Notes: generated from the letters alone by a model not told the origin. Positions 29,050-41,482 are shown, counted from the stretch's first letter. The stretch is 64,000 nucleotides of DNA from Eutreptiella sp. 'Long Island Sound 2002' (GCA_964036045.1 OZ038384.1:50940843-51004842); one strand, 5' to 3'. Made by a program: numbers and translations.

Positions 29050-29707
29050 TCTCCCGGTCGCCCGGCCCCCAGCCCGGACCCCGGCCCGGACCCGGCACGC
29101 ACCACCGTCCTGGCGGACGCCCCGCAGTCCACAGGCCCGGGAAGCCGACCCGGGACGCCACCCATGTCGGAAGGCCACGCCCGAGAGGCAGCGTACCCGG
29201 CGGACGATGAAGCCGCGCCGCCCGCACCGCCAACCCAACTGCAACGCGGGGAGCCGACGGTGGGCGCGGAAGAAAAGGCGGGGACCCCCACAACGGACAG
29301 CAACGCCAACATCAGTGGGGGAACCTGGCGGGGGAGCAGACCGGCCAGCAATACAGCATGCCGACCCATCGAACATGGCGGCACACGGAGGCGGCGAGGC
29401 ATTCACCGCTGGCCAACCTGATACGGAACCCGAAGGACCAATGCCGGACACCGAGTGGGAGGACGGCCTCCGCCCACCATCAGCCCGTGGGGCGCAACCC
29501 GCAGGTCGCACGGGCGCCGCCCCCTTGGCGAACCTAGCGCATCACGCCGACGCAAGCGCGCCGGGGGAGGCGCCGCCACGGGACCCACCGGAAACCCTCG
29601 CGCCGTCAGAGACCCGGTAAACCACACGCGACACGCCCCAGCGCGCAGCCGGCAGGGACACGTCGCCCAGCGGACACAACCACGACGACGACTCTTTCGA
29701 TGCCTTC

Positions 29708-30328
29708 ATGGAGTCCTGCATGGGTGACCCCCACACAGTCCCAACGCCGGCGGCACCACGCGTCCGCCCGAAGCAACGACGCAACCATACGGGGGACACA
29801 CCCCTCAAGATACCACGCCAGGCACACCTCCAGCGCGATTACACCGCCCTGGGGCGCACCGGGCAGGCTATCGCTGCGGGTGAAGGGCATGCGGCCGCCA
29901 GCGGAGCAGCGGACCACACCACGGACAAGCGCAGCGCCCCAGGAAGTGGCGCACGCGTGGAAGCGGGCACCAACACTGCTAGCGAGCCTACCGGCCCACC
30001 GCCGGGGACCGCCCCGCCCTGGGGGCAGGGACATCTGAACTACGCACGCTTGGAGGGCGACGCCAGCCGCCCCAGCAACCAAGCGGAACGAGCGGCGGCC
30101 CAAGACCTGGGCCTATGGATCCCCAGGCTTACGGCAGGGGAAAAGCTCGCCCTGGCAGTCCGCATCCGATGGTTGCTTACTTCGCGGTCCCGCCACCTCG
30201 CGGAGGGAACCCGCACCATGGCAGACATCACCTTTGGCCATCGGACGGGGCACGCGCCCCCCGCCACCATGGACCACCCCGGCCACCCCGGCCACCATGG
30301 CGCATATGGGGGCCTACAACCCGGATGA
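29708..30328 (+). pseudogene. LINE ORF1-like, C-terminal segment
   Basis: 206 codons, again T-poor. Contains basic stretches (RVRPKQRRNHTGD) and a possible helical segment (GLWIPRLTAGEKLALAVRIR). The protein-like sequence appears to continue in another frame at 30301-30420 (HMGAYNPDEMNGLHWQWHQ), so a frameshift lies near 30300. No family beyond the LINE context. Confidence 0.35.
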
Positions 30329-30740
30329 AATGAATGGACTACACTGGCAGTGGCACCAGCGCGCAGCCCTGCGCATCCGTGCGACCATACAGGAGCACAA
30401 CATCTGGGACATCCCTGGATCCACGGGCTACCAAGGGCACGCTCCAGGCCACCGGCGCCCGCGCTCCCAAGACGTCCTGGAGCCTCCCAGGCAGGCGGCG
30501 CGCTGTAGCTCCCCAGAACGCCCACAGGGGCCACCACCCGGAATGGGTTCCCCCTCTGGCACGTACAGAAGCCCCCTACGCCCGTTCGCCCTGCGGAGGG
30601 GCCCAGGCAGTCCTCACACCTCAGGGATGCAACGCGGCACGCCGGAACAGCGCCAGGAGACAAGGAACCCTGGCCATCCCGTCGCCGCAGCCTCACGCCA
30701 CCTCCCTCAGCACGGCGAGTCGTCTTCCATGAGGATATAG

Positions 30741-31239
30741 GGATGCAGATTCGCAGCGAATTGAAGTTGAATTCGCCAAATTCCCTGCGAATTCGTTCGC
30801 AGCGCGATTTTGCTGCGAATTCGGCCTGAAATTCACAGTACTGCAAATTCGGGGCGAAATCGCACTGCGAATTCGCAGGCGACAGCAAAATGATCACGCT
30901 TGTGCCGTCTTTTCTCCAGATGAAAACCTAACTTTGAATTGTGCCATGCAATATTTTTTTTGACTTTATACAATGAACACCATGATCATTGTGCTTTGAT
31001 TAACCAATTCAGTGGCTCGTGCGGTGCCTGCGGGTGGAAAATGGGTCAAAAACGTGTTTTTCCAAAAGTGATCCTCCGCCATGGGGGGTGCACAAACAAG
31101 TATTTTGAGCCCATTTTGAGCCCATTCTGACCGAGTTTAGCCCCTTCCGCCACATGTTGCACCAAGTTGTACACTTCGCATATACCTTAGAGCCGTATGG
31201 TGGAGCCACCTAGAGTCTGGGAGAGGAGTGTAGATTAGA

Positions 31240-31240
<1 letters not shown>
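30741..31240. other. No gene; cluster of GCGAATTCG motifs
   Basis: Between 30750 and 30885 the motif TGCGAATTCG and near variants occur many times in both orientations. The remainder is AT-rich, with CCAAAAGTGATCC at about 31060-31072, which returns in the tandem repeats at 32220. Confidence 0.5.
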
Positions 31241-31311
<71 letters not shown>

Positions 31312-31318
31312 CTACACC

Positions 31319-31356
<38 letters not shown>
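31234..31356. repeat. TA microsatellite
   Basis: Two long (TA)n tracts separated by TTACTACACCCCTT; a second TTACTACACCCC follows the second tract. Such tracts are prone to slippage and assembly error. Confidence 0.95.
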
Positions 31357-31358
<2 letters not shown>

Positions 31359-32059
31359 CTACACCCCTCTCCCCTTAAATCTAGCTAACAAGCAACAAGC
31401 AACAACAAGCAAGCAACAACAAGCAACAAGCACTTCTCCTCACCGTTTTGGCCATTGCTCCACTTCATCGCTCTGGGCCCTACTCTACTCTGGCCAACCC
31501 TGAGCCTAGGTGGTGGCCTTGCCAAATCCAAGTTTTGAGCCAGGAACTCACCGCTGGCGGCCCGGGGCGGTGGCACCAAGTCGGGAGGTGCCCTCCCAGA
31601 TCTGCGCAGTTTTGGGCCAAAAACAGCCATCTTTCGCCTAAAACAGCCCCCAAACCCGGGCGAAACGCCCAAACGAAGGGATACGGTGAGTACACCGCAC
31701 GTGCGGCTTCACTTCACCGTGTCAAAGAGCTCTCTAGTGCCCTTCAATTCCACGATATGTCCGACGAAAAGGCCCAAAAAGGCGCCAAAAAGCCCCAAAA
31801 ACCTGCGCAATGCGCACCAACACCCCGAAACCAAGCACGGGGCGTATCTTGGGCTACGTGGCTCAAATCCGAATTCCAAGGGCGCCTAGTCCACCCGCAA
31901 GCCCCCACTTTTTGTGGTTTCCAAGCCTCAGAATCGCTGAACGAGCCACTCACACCCCCGTACCAGTGGTCACTTGGTGGAGCCGGAGGGCAGCCCGGCC
32001 CGCGCACGTTGGGGGCCAACGGTGGGTCCACCAGGGTCCCCGGGGCGAAAAAAATCATT

Positions 32060-32500
32060 TTTTCCGAAGTTGTTCCTAGACCACTTAGGATGTTCAGAGA
32101 AGTGTTTTTAGGCCGTTTTGAGCCCGTGGTGGTGCGTTATGGGCCACGGAAAATCCCAAAATGCCTTGAAAATGGGCCGTTTTGGGACCAAAAATGGGTC
32201 AAAAATGGATGAAAAACGCGTTTTTCCAAAAGTGATCCTGCACCATTCGGGATGCTCAAACAAGTGGTTTGGACCCATTTTGAGCCCGTGGTGCCGCGTT
32301 TTGGCCCAAAATGCCTTAAAAAGGGGCTGGTTCACCACCAAAAATGGGTCAAAACTGGGTGAAAAACGCAATTTTTTGAAAGTGATCACGGACCATTTGG
32401 GAGGCTCAGAAAAGTGTTTTTAGCCTGTTTTGAGCCCAAGATCGGGCGTTGTGGCCCATGGAGCATCTCAAAATGCCTTGAAAATGGGCCACTATGGGAC
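32060..32500. repeat. Imperfect tandem repeat, unit about 150-160 bp
   Basis: About three units. Each has GTGTTTTTAG or GTGGTTTGGA, then TTTTGAGCCC, AAAATGCCTT, ATGGGTCAAAA and AAAGTGATC. Anchors are at 32102, 32264 and 32414. A partial fourth copy is at 31030-31130. No coding function. Confidence 0.8.
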
Positions 32501-32525
32501 AAAAACAAACGTGCCTTTTGCTCTT

Positions 32526-33160
32526 AGTGATTGGACTTGGAGTACAGGTGTACTCTTAACCGAGTTACCTTCACATTCACGCCATGTCTAATCATGGGAG
32601 CAAGAGTTGGTACAAGAGGGACGAGTAGTTCTTTGCCGTGTTTTGCCGTTTGTGTGCTTTGTTCCTCTCTGCCCGTTGCTCTTAGTGTTTGGACTTGGAG
32701 TACAGGTGTACTCTTAGCGGAGTTACCTTCACATTCACGCCATGTCTAATCAAGAGGCAAGAGTTGCAACAATAGGCTGGAGTGTTTGGCACAAGAGAGA
32801 CGAGTAGTTCCCTGCTGTGTTCTGCCGTTTGTGTGCTTTGTTGTTTCACGGGTACCAAAAGGTTAGGTTCTGTTTGGGCTGGGGTACTAGTGGGTAGGAA
32901 TTGGGCTCATTCTTTGGGAGGATAAGTAAGGCCCACCAACGCAAAACAAGATACTGCCATCCAGTTGGGTTTGAGGCTGTACAAGTATAGGCGTCACCAA
33001 CATTATCAATGATGCTTCTACCCCCCAAGTAGTCACTTTGTTTTTTCCCAACTAATGTTTTTTCTTGCTCTCGGCAGTTGGATTTGGAGTATAGGTGTAC
33101 TCTTAACGGAGTTACCTTTTATTTCGCACCATGTCAAATCGCTGGGAGCACGAGTTGCAA
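32526..33160 (+). repeat. Three copies of the Helitron 5' leader
   Basis: TTGGACTTGGAGTACAGG, TGTACTCTTA, GAGTTACCTT and an ATG reading MSN recur at about 32532, 32690 and 33078. Only the third is joined to the long ORF. The first two go on for ~100 bases with a shared GACGAGTAGTT and GCCGTTTGTGTGCTTTGTT and then stop. They look like duplicated promoter plus first-codon modules. Confidence 0.8.
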
Positions 33161-36100
33161 CAATGCTTGGACACGGACATTGACTTCCCGGTGGCCGAGT
33201 TCATCAAGCTGCATAGCGAAGTCCCCCCGCCTACCATCCGTCGGCGACATGCGCAGTTGCGCGCCACGCTGATGAAGCGATTGCAAAAGCGCGCCGCACT
33301 TGGGATCCAAGCATCGACGGTGGCAAGTTTGAACACTCCTGAGTCCCAAGCAGCCAAGGGGTCTTGTGGAGGCAAGAGGAACACCGCGGAGTCCCAAGCC
33401 GACAAGGGCAAAAACAACACCGCGGAGTCGCAAGCGGCCAAGGGGTCTTGTGGAGGCAAGAAGAACACCTCGGAGTCCCAAGCCGACAAGGGCAAGAAAA
33501 ACACCGCGGAGTCCCAAGCCATCAAGGGCAAAAAGAACACCGCGGAGTCCCAGGCGGCAAAGGGTTCAGCTGGAGGCAAGAAGAACACCACGGAGTCGCA
33601 AGCGGCCAAAGGGTCATGTGGAGGCAAGAAGAACACCTCGGAGTCCCAAGCCGACAAGGGCAAGAAAAACACCGCGGAGTCCCAAGCCATCAAGGGCAAA
33701 AAGAACACCGCGGAGTCCCAGGCGGCAAAGGGTTCAGCTGGAGGCAAGAAGAACACCGCGGAGTCGCAAGCGGCCAAGGGCAAGAAAAACACCGCAGAGT
33801 CCCAAGCGGCCAAGGGTTCCTTCGGAGGCATAAACAACACGCCAGAATCGCAACGGAAGAAGGGCATCGTTGGTGGACACGGCAATACGCCAGAGAAGCA
33901 GCACATCAAGGCATCGGGGCGTCGTCATTGCGGGGTCGTTCGTACAGTGTCTCGGGAGTTGTTCCGTGTTAATGCATCATCGCCGTCCAACCCTTCTTTG
34001 AAGTCAGTTCGAGAGTATTGGCTTGATGGTTTGGACACTTTGTACTCACCACTTTTTGATGCACTTTGCTACCGGTGTGGTCAACTCCTTTGGGGCCCAA
34101 TAGGTGGGGGACACAAGTTTACGGTTCCACGCAATACTGACGAGATACGTACACAGACGTTGTTTGGCGTGCCACCCACCGATTTGGTTACAACTGGGAT
34201 ATTTGCATTCCGCAACGAGATGTTCGCCAATTACTTGAAGTACAAAAATGCACCGTTTCCAGCTCCCCCGCGATCTCCTGCACGTAGCACAAGTCACTTT
34301 GTGGTGTATGACACTCCTGTTTGGCACTCCGCTACACGTATGTATGCTTGCCACGTTTGTAGCAAGTATTCCGCGAAGTATGACCCCATCAACTATGGCT
34401 ACACTTTGGATGGGGACATCCATTACAATATCCCCTCAAAAGTTGCGGACCTCACCGAGTACCAGAAGCGACAAATTGCACTTGGGGCCCTGTACTCAAA
34501 TACGCTGAAGCACGTGGATCTTCGTCACAAGCAATGGCACCATGCAATTGGTACCGTTGGTGTCGGCCGCAAGCCAAGCCAACACTACAATGCACTTTAT
34601 GGTTTCATGACAATGAAAGAGGATATTTTGCGCGATTACCAAAAGCCCAAGGACAGCGAGCAAAGCAACCGTCACATGAACCAAGCGTTGTTGCTGCTAA
34701 AAAAAATTCACCCTTTTTATTCTCGATTCTTGGCGCACTATGAGACATTGTACCGATACTTGGAGAATGCGGCCACCACCATGGGCACATTGACACAGCG
34801 TTCGTATGAAGACAAGTACGGGAAACGATCGGAATACCATTTACAAGATGAGTTCGTTGCTTGGGCTGTGGAGTGTGATGCCCCGGGGTACATCATTCCG
34901 GATTTTGCTCCTCACTCGGACAAAGTGGGCTTCCTCCATCGGACACCCTTCCGGGGAGCGGGTGGGAACGTGACCAAGGCCGCTCAATCGTTGGCCAATG
35001 ACACTCATTTGCATTTTGACGACCCCAAGTTGGAACCGTGTGTATGGCCCAATTTGTATCCTGGCGGCGTTGCTGGATGTACCTTAGGTTGCGGCATTGG
35101 ATGTGCTGCCTACTACCGTAGTCGTTATCTTGCCTTTGATAACCGATGGCGTCGGGACCGGTGGTGGTCCTTTTTCCAAGTGAGCAAAGAGATGAAAAAC
35201 CAATTGATTTGGAATCAACAAAATTTGAAGGCTCAACGTGCGGATCGGGCAGAGGACATTACTGCAACACATTTGAGAAGTGCAAGGAGTTCAACGGGTC
35301 CAAAACCGGCGCCAAAAAAATCTACCTCACAATCACCACAGTCGTCCTCGGAGTGTCCGCAAGGAAGTCAATGCACCCAGCCGAGTCAATCTTCACAATC
35401 CGCAACCCAAAGCACCCAACACCCTCCATCTAGTTCCCAATATGCAGCAACGTCAACAACATCGCCATCAACTCCGGCTACCAGTCAAGGCAAAAGGCCG
35501 CGTGCATGCTACCAAGACGGTGTAAATTCTATGAACCACAATCTAGAGCGCGAGGGGACCGATAAAGGTACGGCCGAGCTCAACCCGTATTATCAGTATG
35601 GAACTTATGTACCTTCAAAATTGGTTGGAACCCGTTCTTATTGGGCCTCGCGACATTTAGATCTTACAGCCATGAGTCGTGAACTTGGCAAAGCGGACCT
35701 TTTCATCACGTTGACCATGAATGACAACTGGGGCGATTTGCAAGCTGCTGTGCAAAAAGGGTGCCGTGCAGGAGCTGTGTGGCCTGGAGAATACCCCACA
35801 AACACAGGGCCAAACAAGCCAATCCAAGATGGCCACGATATGGAGGCTTGTGTGGCGTTTCACAAGCGGGTGGAGATATTCAAGCGAGAGTTCTTGGCTA
35901 TTGGCAAAAATGGTCCATTTGGAAAGGTGCGGGATTTATGGTTTCGATTTGAATATCAAGAGCGAGGCCGGGTGCATTTGCATGGCGTGGTATGGTGTGA
36001 AGCCAACAGCATTCCGGACGATGTGGTTTGCGCAACAATGCCCCGTGAAAGTGACGGCTTTGATCCAAAGTTCACAGCATACCTACGGGATCTGTACAAG

Positions 36101-36825
36101 GAGTGCAACATGGTGCATCAATGCTACCCCGACAAATGTTTCAATATTGGTCGTGGGCGTGTATGCACCAAGTGCAAGTCAGGTTATCCCTTTAGTGTGC
36201 CGCAGGAGAGAGAAGAATTGGATGACAGTGGAGTCCGCTTGCTTTATCGCAGATATGAAGCCGAAGATGCATGTGTTGTTCCACACAATCGCCGTTTGTT
36301 GGTTCGACTTCAATGCCACAATAATGTGCAACGGAAAACATCTTTGGGTTGGGAATTATATCTCGCCAAATATCTCACAAAGCCAGCAAAGTCATTGACG
36401 GTGCCCATCACTATCTCGCCCGATGCAAGCGATGTGGAGCGTTTGCTCAAGTTGCGTTCATTGGGACGCATGGAGAACGGCATGATGCTCTTAGGAATCC
36501 ATCAATGTCGAGGTAGCCGAGAGGTGGTATGGATTCCTACAGATCCATGGCCTAAACTAGGACGGCTCAAGCGTCGAAAGCATCTCCCAGACGAAGATAC
36601 GTCCACAGACGTTTGGTATTTGGATCGGTATGACCACTGTTTGGAACGCCCCATTGCTGCCATACCCATCAAGTACCCCGACTACTATCGCTATTATCGC
36701 CGAACACAACGTGAACCCGGAGACTCCACAGCTATAGCAAGCAATCCAGCAGAGGACTTTGCATATGATTCTCCTTCTAGCGATTCCGATGATGCAGTGA
36801 GCGGGGATCGTTTTCAAGCCAATGT
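33131..36825 (+). CDS. Helitron Rep protein, truncated before the helicase
   Basis: About 1230 codons from the ATG in the third leader repeat. Residues ~70-255 are repeats of the type NTAESQAAKG(K/SxGGK). Then two Cys pairs (CYRCGQLLWG, CHVCSKYS) and the Helitron-like N-terminal region (VWPNLYPGGVAGC, YYRSRYLAFDNRWRRDRWW). Rep motifs follow: ADLFITLTMNDNWGDL (~855), the HUH motif RVHLHGVVW (~946), a zinc-like CYPDKCF...CTKCKSGYPF, and WELYLAKYLTKP (~1076) with the two catalytic Tyr. It should nick and join single strands for rolling-circle transposition. The frame stays open to 36874, but from about 36826 the sequence belongs to a gypsy integrase in another frame, so the helicase half is missing. 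Confidence 0.85.
33336..33900 (+). repeat. Protein-coding tandem repeat in Helitron ORF
   Basis: Units of 30 to 45 bases encode variants of NTAESQAAKG plus a GK or SxGGK linker. A ~140-base block (33451-33590) recurs almost exactly at 33619-33758, offset 168, so the array has also grown by block duplication. The protein stretch is Lys/Gly/Ser-rich and likely disordered. Confidence 0.9.
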
Positions 36826-37909
36826 ACGCGTGTGTTCCCTTGCAATAAGAAAATCACACGTGAGCAGACTGTGAAAATGTTGGTCGAACAATGGAGCACC
36901 TAAGCAGGTGCACTCTGATGTAGATGTACGCATCCGCAGTGACACTGGGTGGTACAAACGAGTGCTAAATGCCCTCAACATAGAGGTAACCACAGGTGTG
37001 CCCTATACCCACACGTCTAACCCTCTCTGTGAGAGACAGAACCGTTTGGTGGAGCAAAACCTAAGAATCCTGATGAAACAGGAGCGTACCAAGGACTGGG
37101 TACGCCTAGTGCCCTGGGCAGTGCTGACCATGAACTCACAGCAGAGCTCTTCCACGGGTTTCGGCCCCCACAAACTGTTCCATGGAGGACGACCTGCTTG
37201 GTTCTTCAAAACCCCCTTTCCTGAGGACTTCAAGAGCCCTGTGGGAGATTGGCTGGAACACAAGCAGTCTCTGGCTAACCAGGCTGGGACTAACTCGAGT
37301 CACATTCGTGACCGCGAACTGAGCCGACAGAACCGCCTACGGCGACCTGCCAGCTTCAAGGTTGGTGACCTTGTTTTGGTACACCATTCACGCCTACCCT
37401 CCTGGCCACGTAACTGCCTACAGGACCCTTATTTTGGACCCTATCGTATCATCAGGATAGATGGATCCAGGATCCATGTCAGGTGCAGTCCACGTCTAGG
37501 TGGTGAACTGCTGTGTGCACCTAAACAGTTGAGGCACTATCACTCCCCTGACGATTTGTCTTGGGATGAGTGGCGCCTCAGCGACAGTGAGGTCAAACGT
37601 ATAGACCTAGAGAGCGCTGCCAGTCCAGAAGAGGCAGACAAACTCGAGGAGATGACTGCCGATGAGATGGCAGTCAATGGTTACTACGCGGTTGCAGGTA
37701 TTGCTCGCCACGAGTATAAACAGGGCTGGAAGTTCCTAACCCTGTGGGATGGCTATGGGTTATCTGAGGCGATCTGGGAACCTATATTAGCCTTCATACA
37801 ACCCGATGAGAGTATCAACCCCATCTTCTGCTCCTATCTCGTTGAGAACAACGAAGGGCAGCTACTAACCCGTGCTGAGACTCTGTCCCAGCGTAGAAAG
37901 AAAAGCTAA
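36826..37909 (+). pseudogene. Gypsy integrase C-terminal part with chromodomain
   Basis: Coding similarity begins at about 36826 (TRVFPCNKKITREQTVKML) in a frame different from the Helitron ORF. A frame change near 36892-36905 then leads to the long open frame from 36908. Visible: second core Asp in VHSDVDVRIRSD, catalytic Glu in NPLCERQNRLVEQ, the C-terminal beta domain (FKVGDLVLVHHSRLPSWPRN; DPYFGPYRIIRIDG), and a chromo-like module (GWKFLTLWDGYGLSEAIWEP). The first Asp and HHCC zinc region are missing. It appears to be the same family as element A, which lacks exactly this part, but lies on the opposite strand 26 kb away. Stop TAA at 37907. Confidence 0.8.
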
Positions 37910-40900
37910 TTTCCCTGCGTCAGTCTATTGACTGTGTTCTAACCTCACAGGTGCAGTGAGCACTCTTGTGCAGCCGTGCCTGTGTATGGGTGTAAGAGCA
38001 GTTGTCACAGTTGCCCCGCATTGCATCGCAGGACAGGACCGTTAGCCCCCCGTGACAACCACTCCCTGGCCGAAGGCCATTGGTTTTTCACAGACTACTG
38101 CTTACTGAGCACTGCACTGACCCTGCCTGTGCCCTGCAGACCCATGCCTATGGTTTCCAGCGTGGATCAGATGGCCGCTTATCAGGTTTGCAGCCACCCA
38201 GCGAGTGTATGCTATGTTGACCATGTGTTGCATGGGGACTGCCCTGATGTAATGACCTTGGGGAGCCAACAAACAACGGTGGCTTACTACACCAGGGGGG
38301 AATGACAAGCAAGGTGTTATGAGGCAAGGTGTGCCTTCCCTCCTTGGGGACAAGCGAGCCCACAGTTAGGACCTCTGACTGGTCCAGACCCATGGGGTTC
38401 TACCCTTCCTCACAGGGTTTACCTTACCCCTAAGTGTGCTACGTATGTCTGTGTGTGTCTCACTTCTCTCCCGGGCGTGGCTCCCAACTCAATGGGCTTC
38501 CCTGATGTCGGACCGAAGGTCCTAGTCAGTCACTAGTACCACTCCAATGGCGCCCAGCATCTGTGCTGGCGCCTATCCTTGGGGGAAGACGGCAAAAGCC
38601 CTACCTACTAGATGGGGAGGGGTGGCCAAGTGTGCTAAGGGCTTACAAAACGCCCATTTTTGCTAAGGCCAAAAGCTGACGCACTCCCCTGCCCACGTGG
38701 AAAAGCACGCGGGACAGGAGACACCACTACACTACACTCACTAGCGCCAGTACCGGCCTTCGAAGGCAGGGTGAGCACTCATGACTTGCACTCAACCCCT
38801 GCCAGGCCTGCTGACCCTAACACCTACACACGCTACTTGGTGGTGCTGTTGAAGGAGTCACGGGTCCTACTGACCCTCCTGTGAGAAAGCAAGAGAACAC
38901 AGCGCTACTAAGCGGCTGTGGCCTAACAGGGACGCCACTACGTGTTTCCCTGTCAGGGCTTGGAGGGAGGGAGAGCTCAGCCTGCGTGCACAGCGTGGAT
39001 GGCGATGAAGTTGTACTGCACTCACCACTCCTGGTTGAGTTGCAGTTTGTTGTGTGTGATCCGCGCTGCATCAACTGCACCAATCACCCTTACCTTCCCA
39101 CCTGAAGAGCAAAGGCGGATGCAGGAGCGTTTGCAGCGGAGGAACCAAGACAGACTCCACGTGTTATACGCTTCTCAGTCTGCCCTATAATACGCTGTCT
39201 ACAAACGCCCCTATCAAGCAAGCAAGCTTAAGAAGCTCCACCCGTTCTCTTAAAGAACGTGGGGTGGAGCCCCTGGGTAACCTAAACAAGGTTTACCGTG
39301 CGCACTTGGCGTGGCCTACCCTTTGATGCGTCATATGCATGCACGGGTATGCACAATCTCTCCATTTCCTGTTGTTCTTACCTAATTTAACTCAACATAA
39401 CCAATCACAAGCGTGACTCAACCTGGAGGTGAGCTCCTTCTGGGCTTACCTACCTTACTCACCACGCATCATGTGAATGCCGAGAAAAACAAGAGCGCAA
39501 AAAAACCCTACGGGCTTAAACAAACCTACGGGAAATTATAAACCACCCTAAGCGATTAATGCACTGTGTGTCATGCACGCTTCCTTTGTCTTGTTTCCTG
39601 CAGAAAGAGGAGAGAAAGTGGCGCACTGCACAGCGCAAAACAAGCCTAAGCCTTTTAAGCAACCCTACCTTAGGGCTACGGCAACGCAAACACGAGCAAG
39701 CACTTTCTTTCCTCACCTGTGAAGAGAGAACAAGGGTGAATTGGAGTACAGGGGAAGTGCCACAGCGTGTGAATGCCTCAATTAGGGACATGCATCGCGA
39801 GCACAGCGCATATTTTAACCCTACTTGCGCACTGCGCGCTCCATTCGCATCGCATACCTTTCATTCTGCTTTGACCTGTGCAGAGCAAGAGAGAGGAGGA
39901 CCCGAACCGCCAACGAACACAGCGTTGACAACCCTAACGTTATAACGAAGCAACCAACAGGAACGCAATGCATGCGTGTGGACTGACACTGGCATACCTG
40001 AGAGGTGGGTTGTCCACCTGCTCTGTGGTGTGGGTTGAGTTTGAATACTTTTCCCTAAAGTTTATAAAGATTTTGATGCAACTGTGCAAAAATTTCCTTT
40101 AGAACTTTAAAAACTACGGCTCATACCTTCTTTTCAAGAGCCATTTACGCTTGCGCAACCCTGTTTTTGAAGTCCGCTTCTGTTGCGCTTGTCTGCGACT
40201 TTGAGTTTTGGTAGAAAAATGGCCATTTCTCGCGTGATTTCGTCAATTTTTAGCGATTTGACTTCTTCAATCGCTATCCCTTTCGCTACACCACAGGATT
40301 CACTCCCTGCTGGTTACATTTTCTATTTTTTTCAGCTCCTGGAGATTTGTGTCCTCCATTGGGAGTATTGCTCCGCCCTGCCCCTTGGTCAGGACGTTTA
40401 CTAAAGTTCTGTTTATGCAGCGATAGCCGTCCGCATTAGAGCGTTCGACTGTACCCTAGTGGCCAAGCATGTGTGCTCCAGGGAGGGAGTCCTGGGTTCA
40501 AACCCCACTACCCCCAAATTTTTACCAAACGTTTTCGTCGCACGCTGGCGACTTTTGAGGAATGCCCCATAGAGAGGGCATCATTCACGGTACATTACAC
40601 TGTTTTTCGAGGGTACCTACAGTGTGATAGGCTTCTATGAACTGATGAGGATGTTTTTGGTAAGTTTAATGCATTTTCTGAGGTAATTTTGGGAATATTT
40701 GAGCCGTTTTCCTTGGTCCTACTAGCTTAGCTAACTAGTACTCCAGGGGGGAGTATTGAAAGGTCACTGCCATGTCTTTATTGGAGGGCTGGATCCAGGT
40801 CAAGCCTCCCTTAAAACCCTTTTGTTGATGCTAAGACTAACTTAAGTATTTTTATCACTCTTTTGAAGCTTTCAGTACACTTTCTCAAAGTAACTAGGGT

Positions 40901-41440
40901 TACAACCCTAGCCCCCCTTGACGTTCACCCCTACCACTCAACTGAGCGGAGGTATGTTCCTTCATGGAGGATATACCAACATAAAATAGGCATTTCATGC
41001 TTTAGGCCTTGGAGGTTAAGCCTAGTGGTCTCCGACCCAAAGACCCCTATACTCAATTGTCTCTACCACTTATTGTGGTTCTACTTTTTAACTGTTTCTG
41101 AATTCAGTTGCTTGGCCAAGTCATATTCTGTGTCTGGCCTGCCACCTATGCCCCACATTCCTAACCAGCACCATTTCACCCAAAAGAGTGCACATGAAGT
41201 GCTTGATGCTATCTTGGAGGCTAGAGTCAGTCTAGTTTTCATATAAAACCTTTTGTATTATCCATATCTGATTGAATCTTTGTGTTTATACCTGCTTTGT
41301 CTATCTGCAGCCCTTGTGTGTCACACTGGATTTCTAACTATTCATTGACTTGATCCACATCCTGTGCTTGCTCTACTTGCTCCTTTGGTTTTGTGATTTC
41401 ACCGTCGAAAACCTGCAGTATTTCATCAAAATCTATAGGG
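37910..41440. other. No gene seen
   Basis: About 3.5 kb without a recognisable coding region. 37910-39500 may be the 3' non-coding part or LTR of the gypsy fragment, but no paired LTR exists in the window. At 40743-40757 the plus strand reads AGGGGGGAGTATTGAAAGG, similar to the PPT and TG start seen in copia-type elements. A tRNA-like B box (GGTTCAAACCC) is at 40494-40504, but no proper tRNA fold was found. Confidence 0.45.
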
Positions 41441-41482
41441 CACTAATCAAGGACATCTTTCTACTGGTACCGGGCACAACAT

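Larger units (their letters stand above)
27221..30740 (+). mobile_element. LINE ORF1-like region, frameshifted
   Basis: Follows the ORF2 end directly and has the same C-rich composition. Successive frames each show protein-like composition: a Cys/His-rich block at about 27354-27560, MNLKNYRTTVVTLTYRLPFA up to 27936, GEWGEFFHRSGAMTAGLTER just downstream, then a long Pro/His/Ala/Thr-rich tail to 30328, and finally AYNPDEMNGLHWQWHQRAAL. I interpret it as ORF1 of a second LINE copy placed head-to-tail after the first, now broken by frameshifts and lacking ORF2. The antisense long frame is a shadow caused by base composition. Confidence 0.45.

Noticed and set aside
28059-29402. 447-codon minus-strand frame opposite the LINE ORF1-like region
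   Set aside because: GC-rich shadow of the plus-strand frames; composition mirrors the C-rich sense strand and no domain is visible.
31234-31356. TA-rich tract as a possible replication origin or centromere signal
   Set aside because: It is a plain dinucleotide microsatellite with no supporting context.
40457-40511. tRNA-like segment with a B-box (GGTTCAAACCC) and a TAGTGG/CCACTA pair
   Set aside because: The enclosed length is only about 55 bases and no complete cloverleaf could be drawn; at best a tRNA-derived repeat.
40740-40760. Copia-like PPT and LTR start
   Set aside because: Only a short motif match; no second LTR, PBS or coding region nearby.
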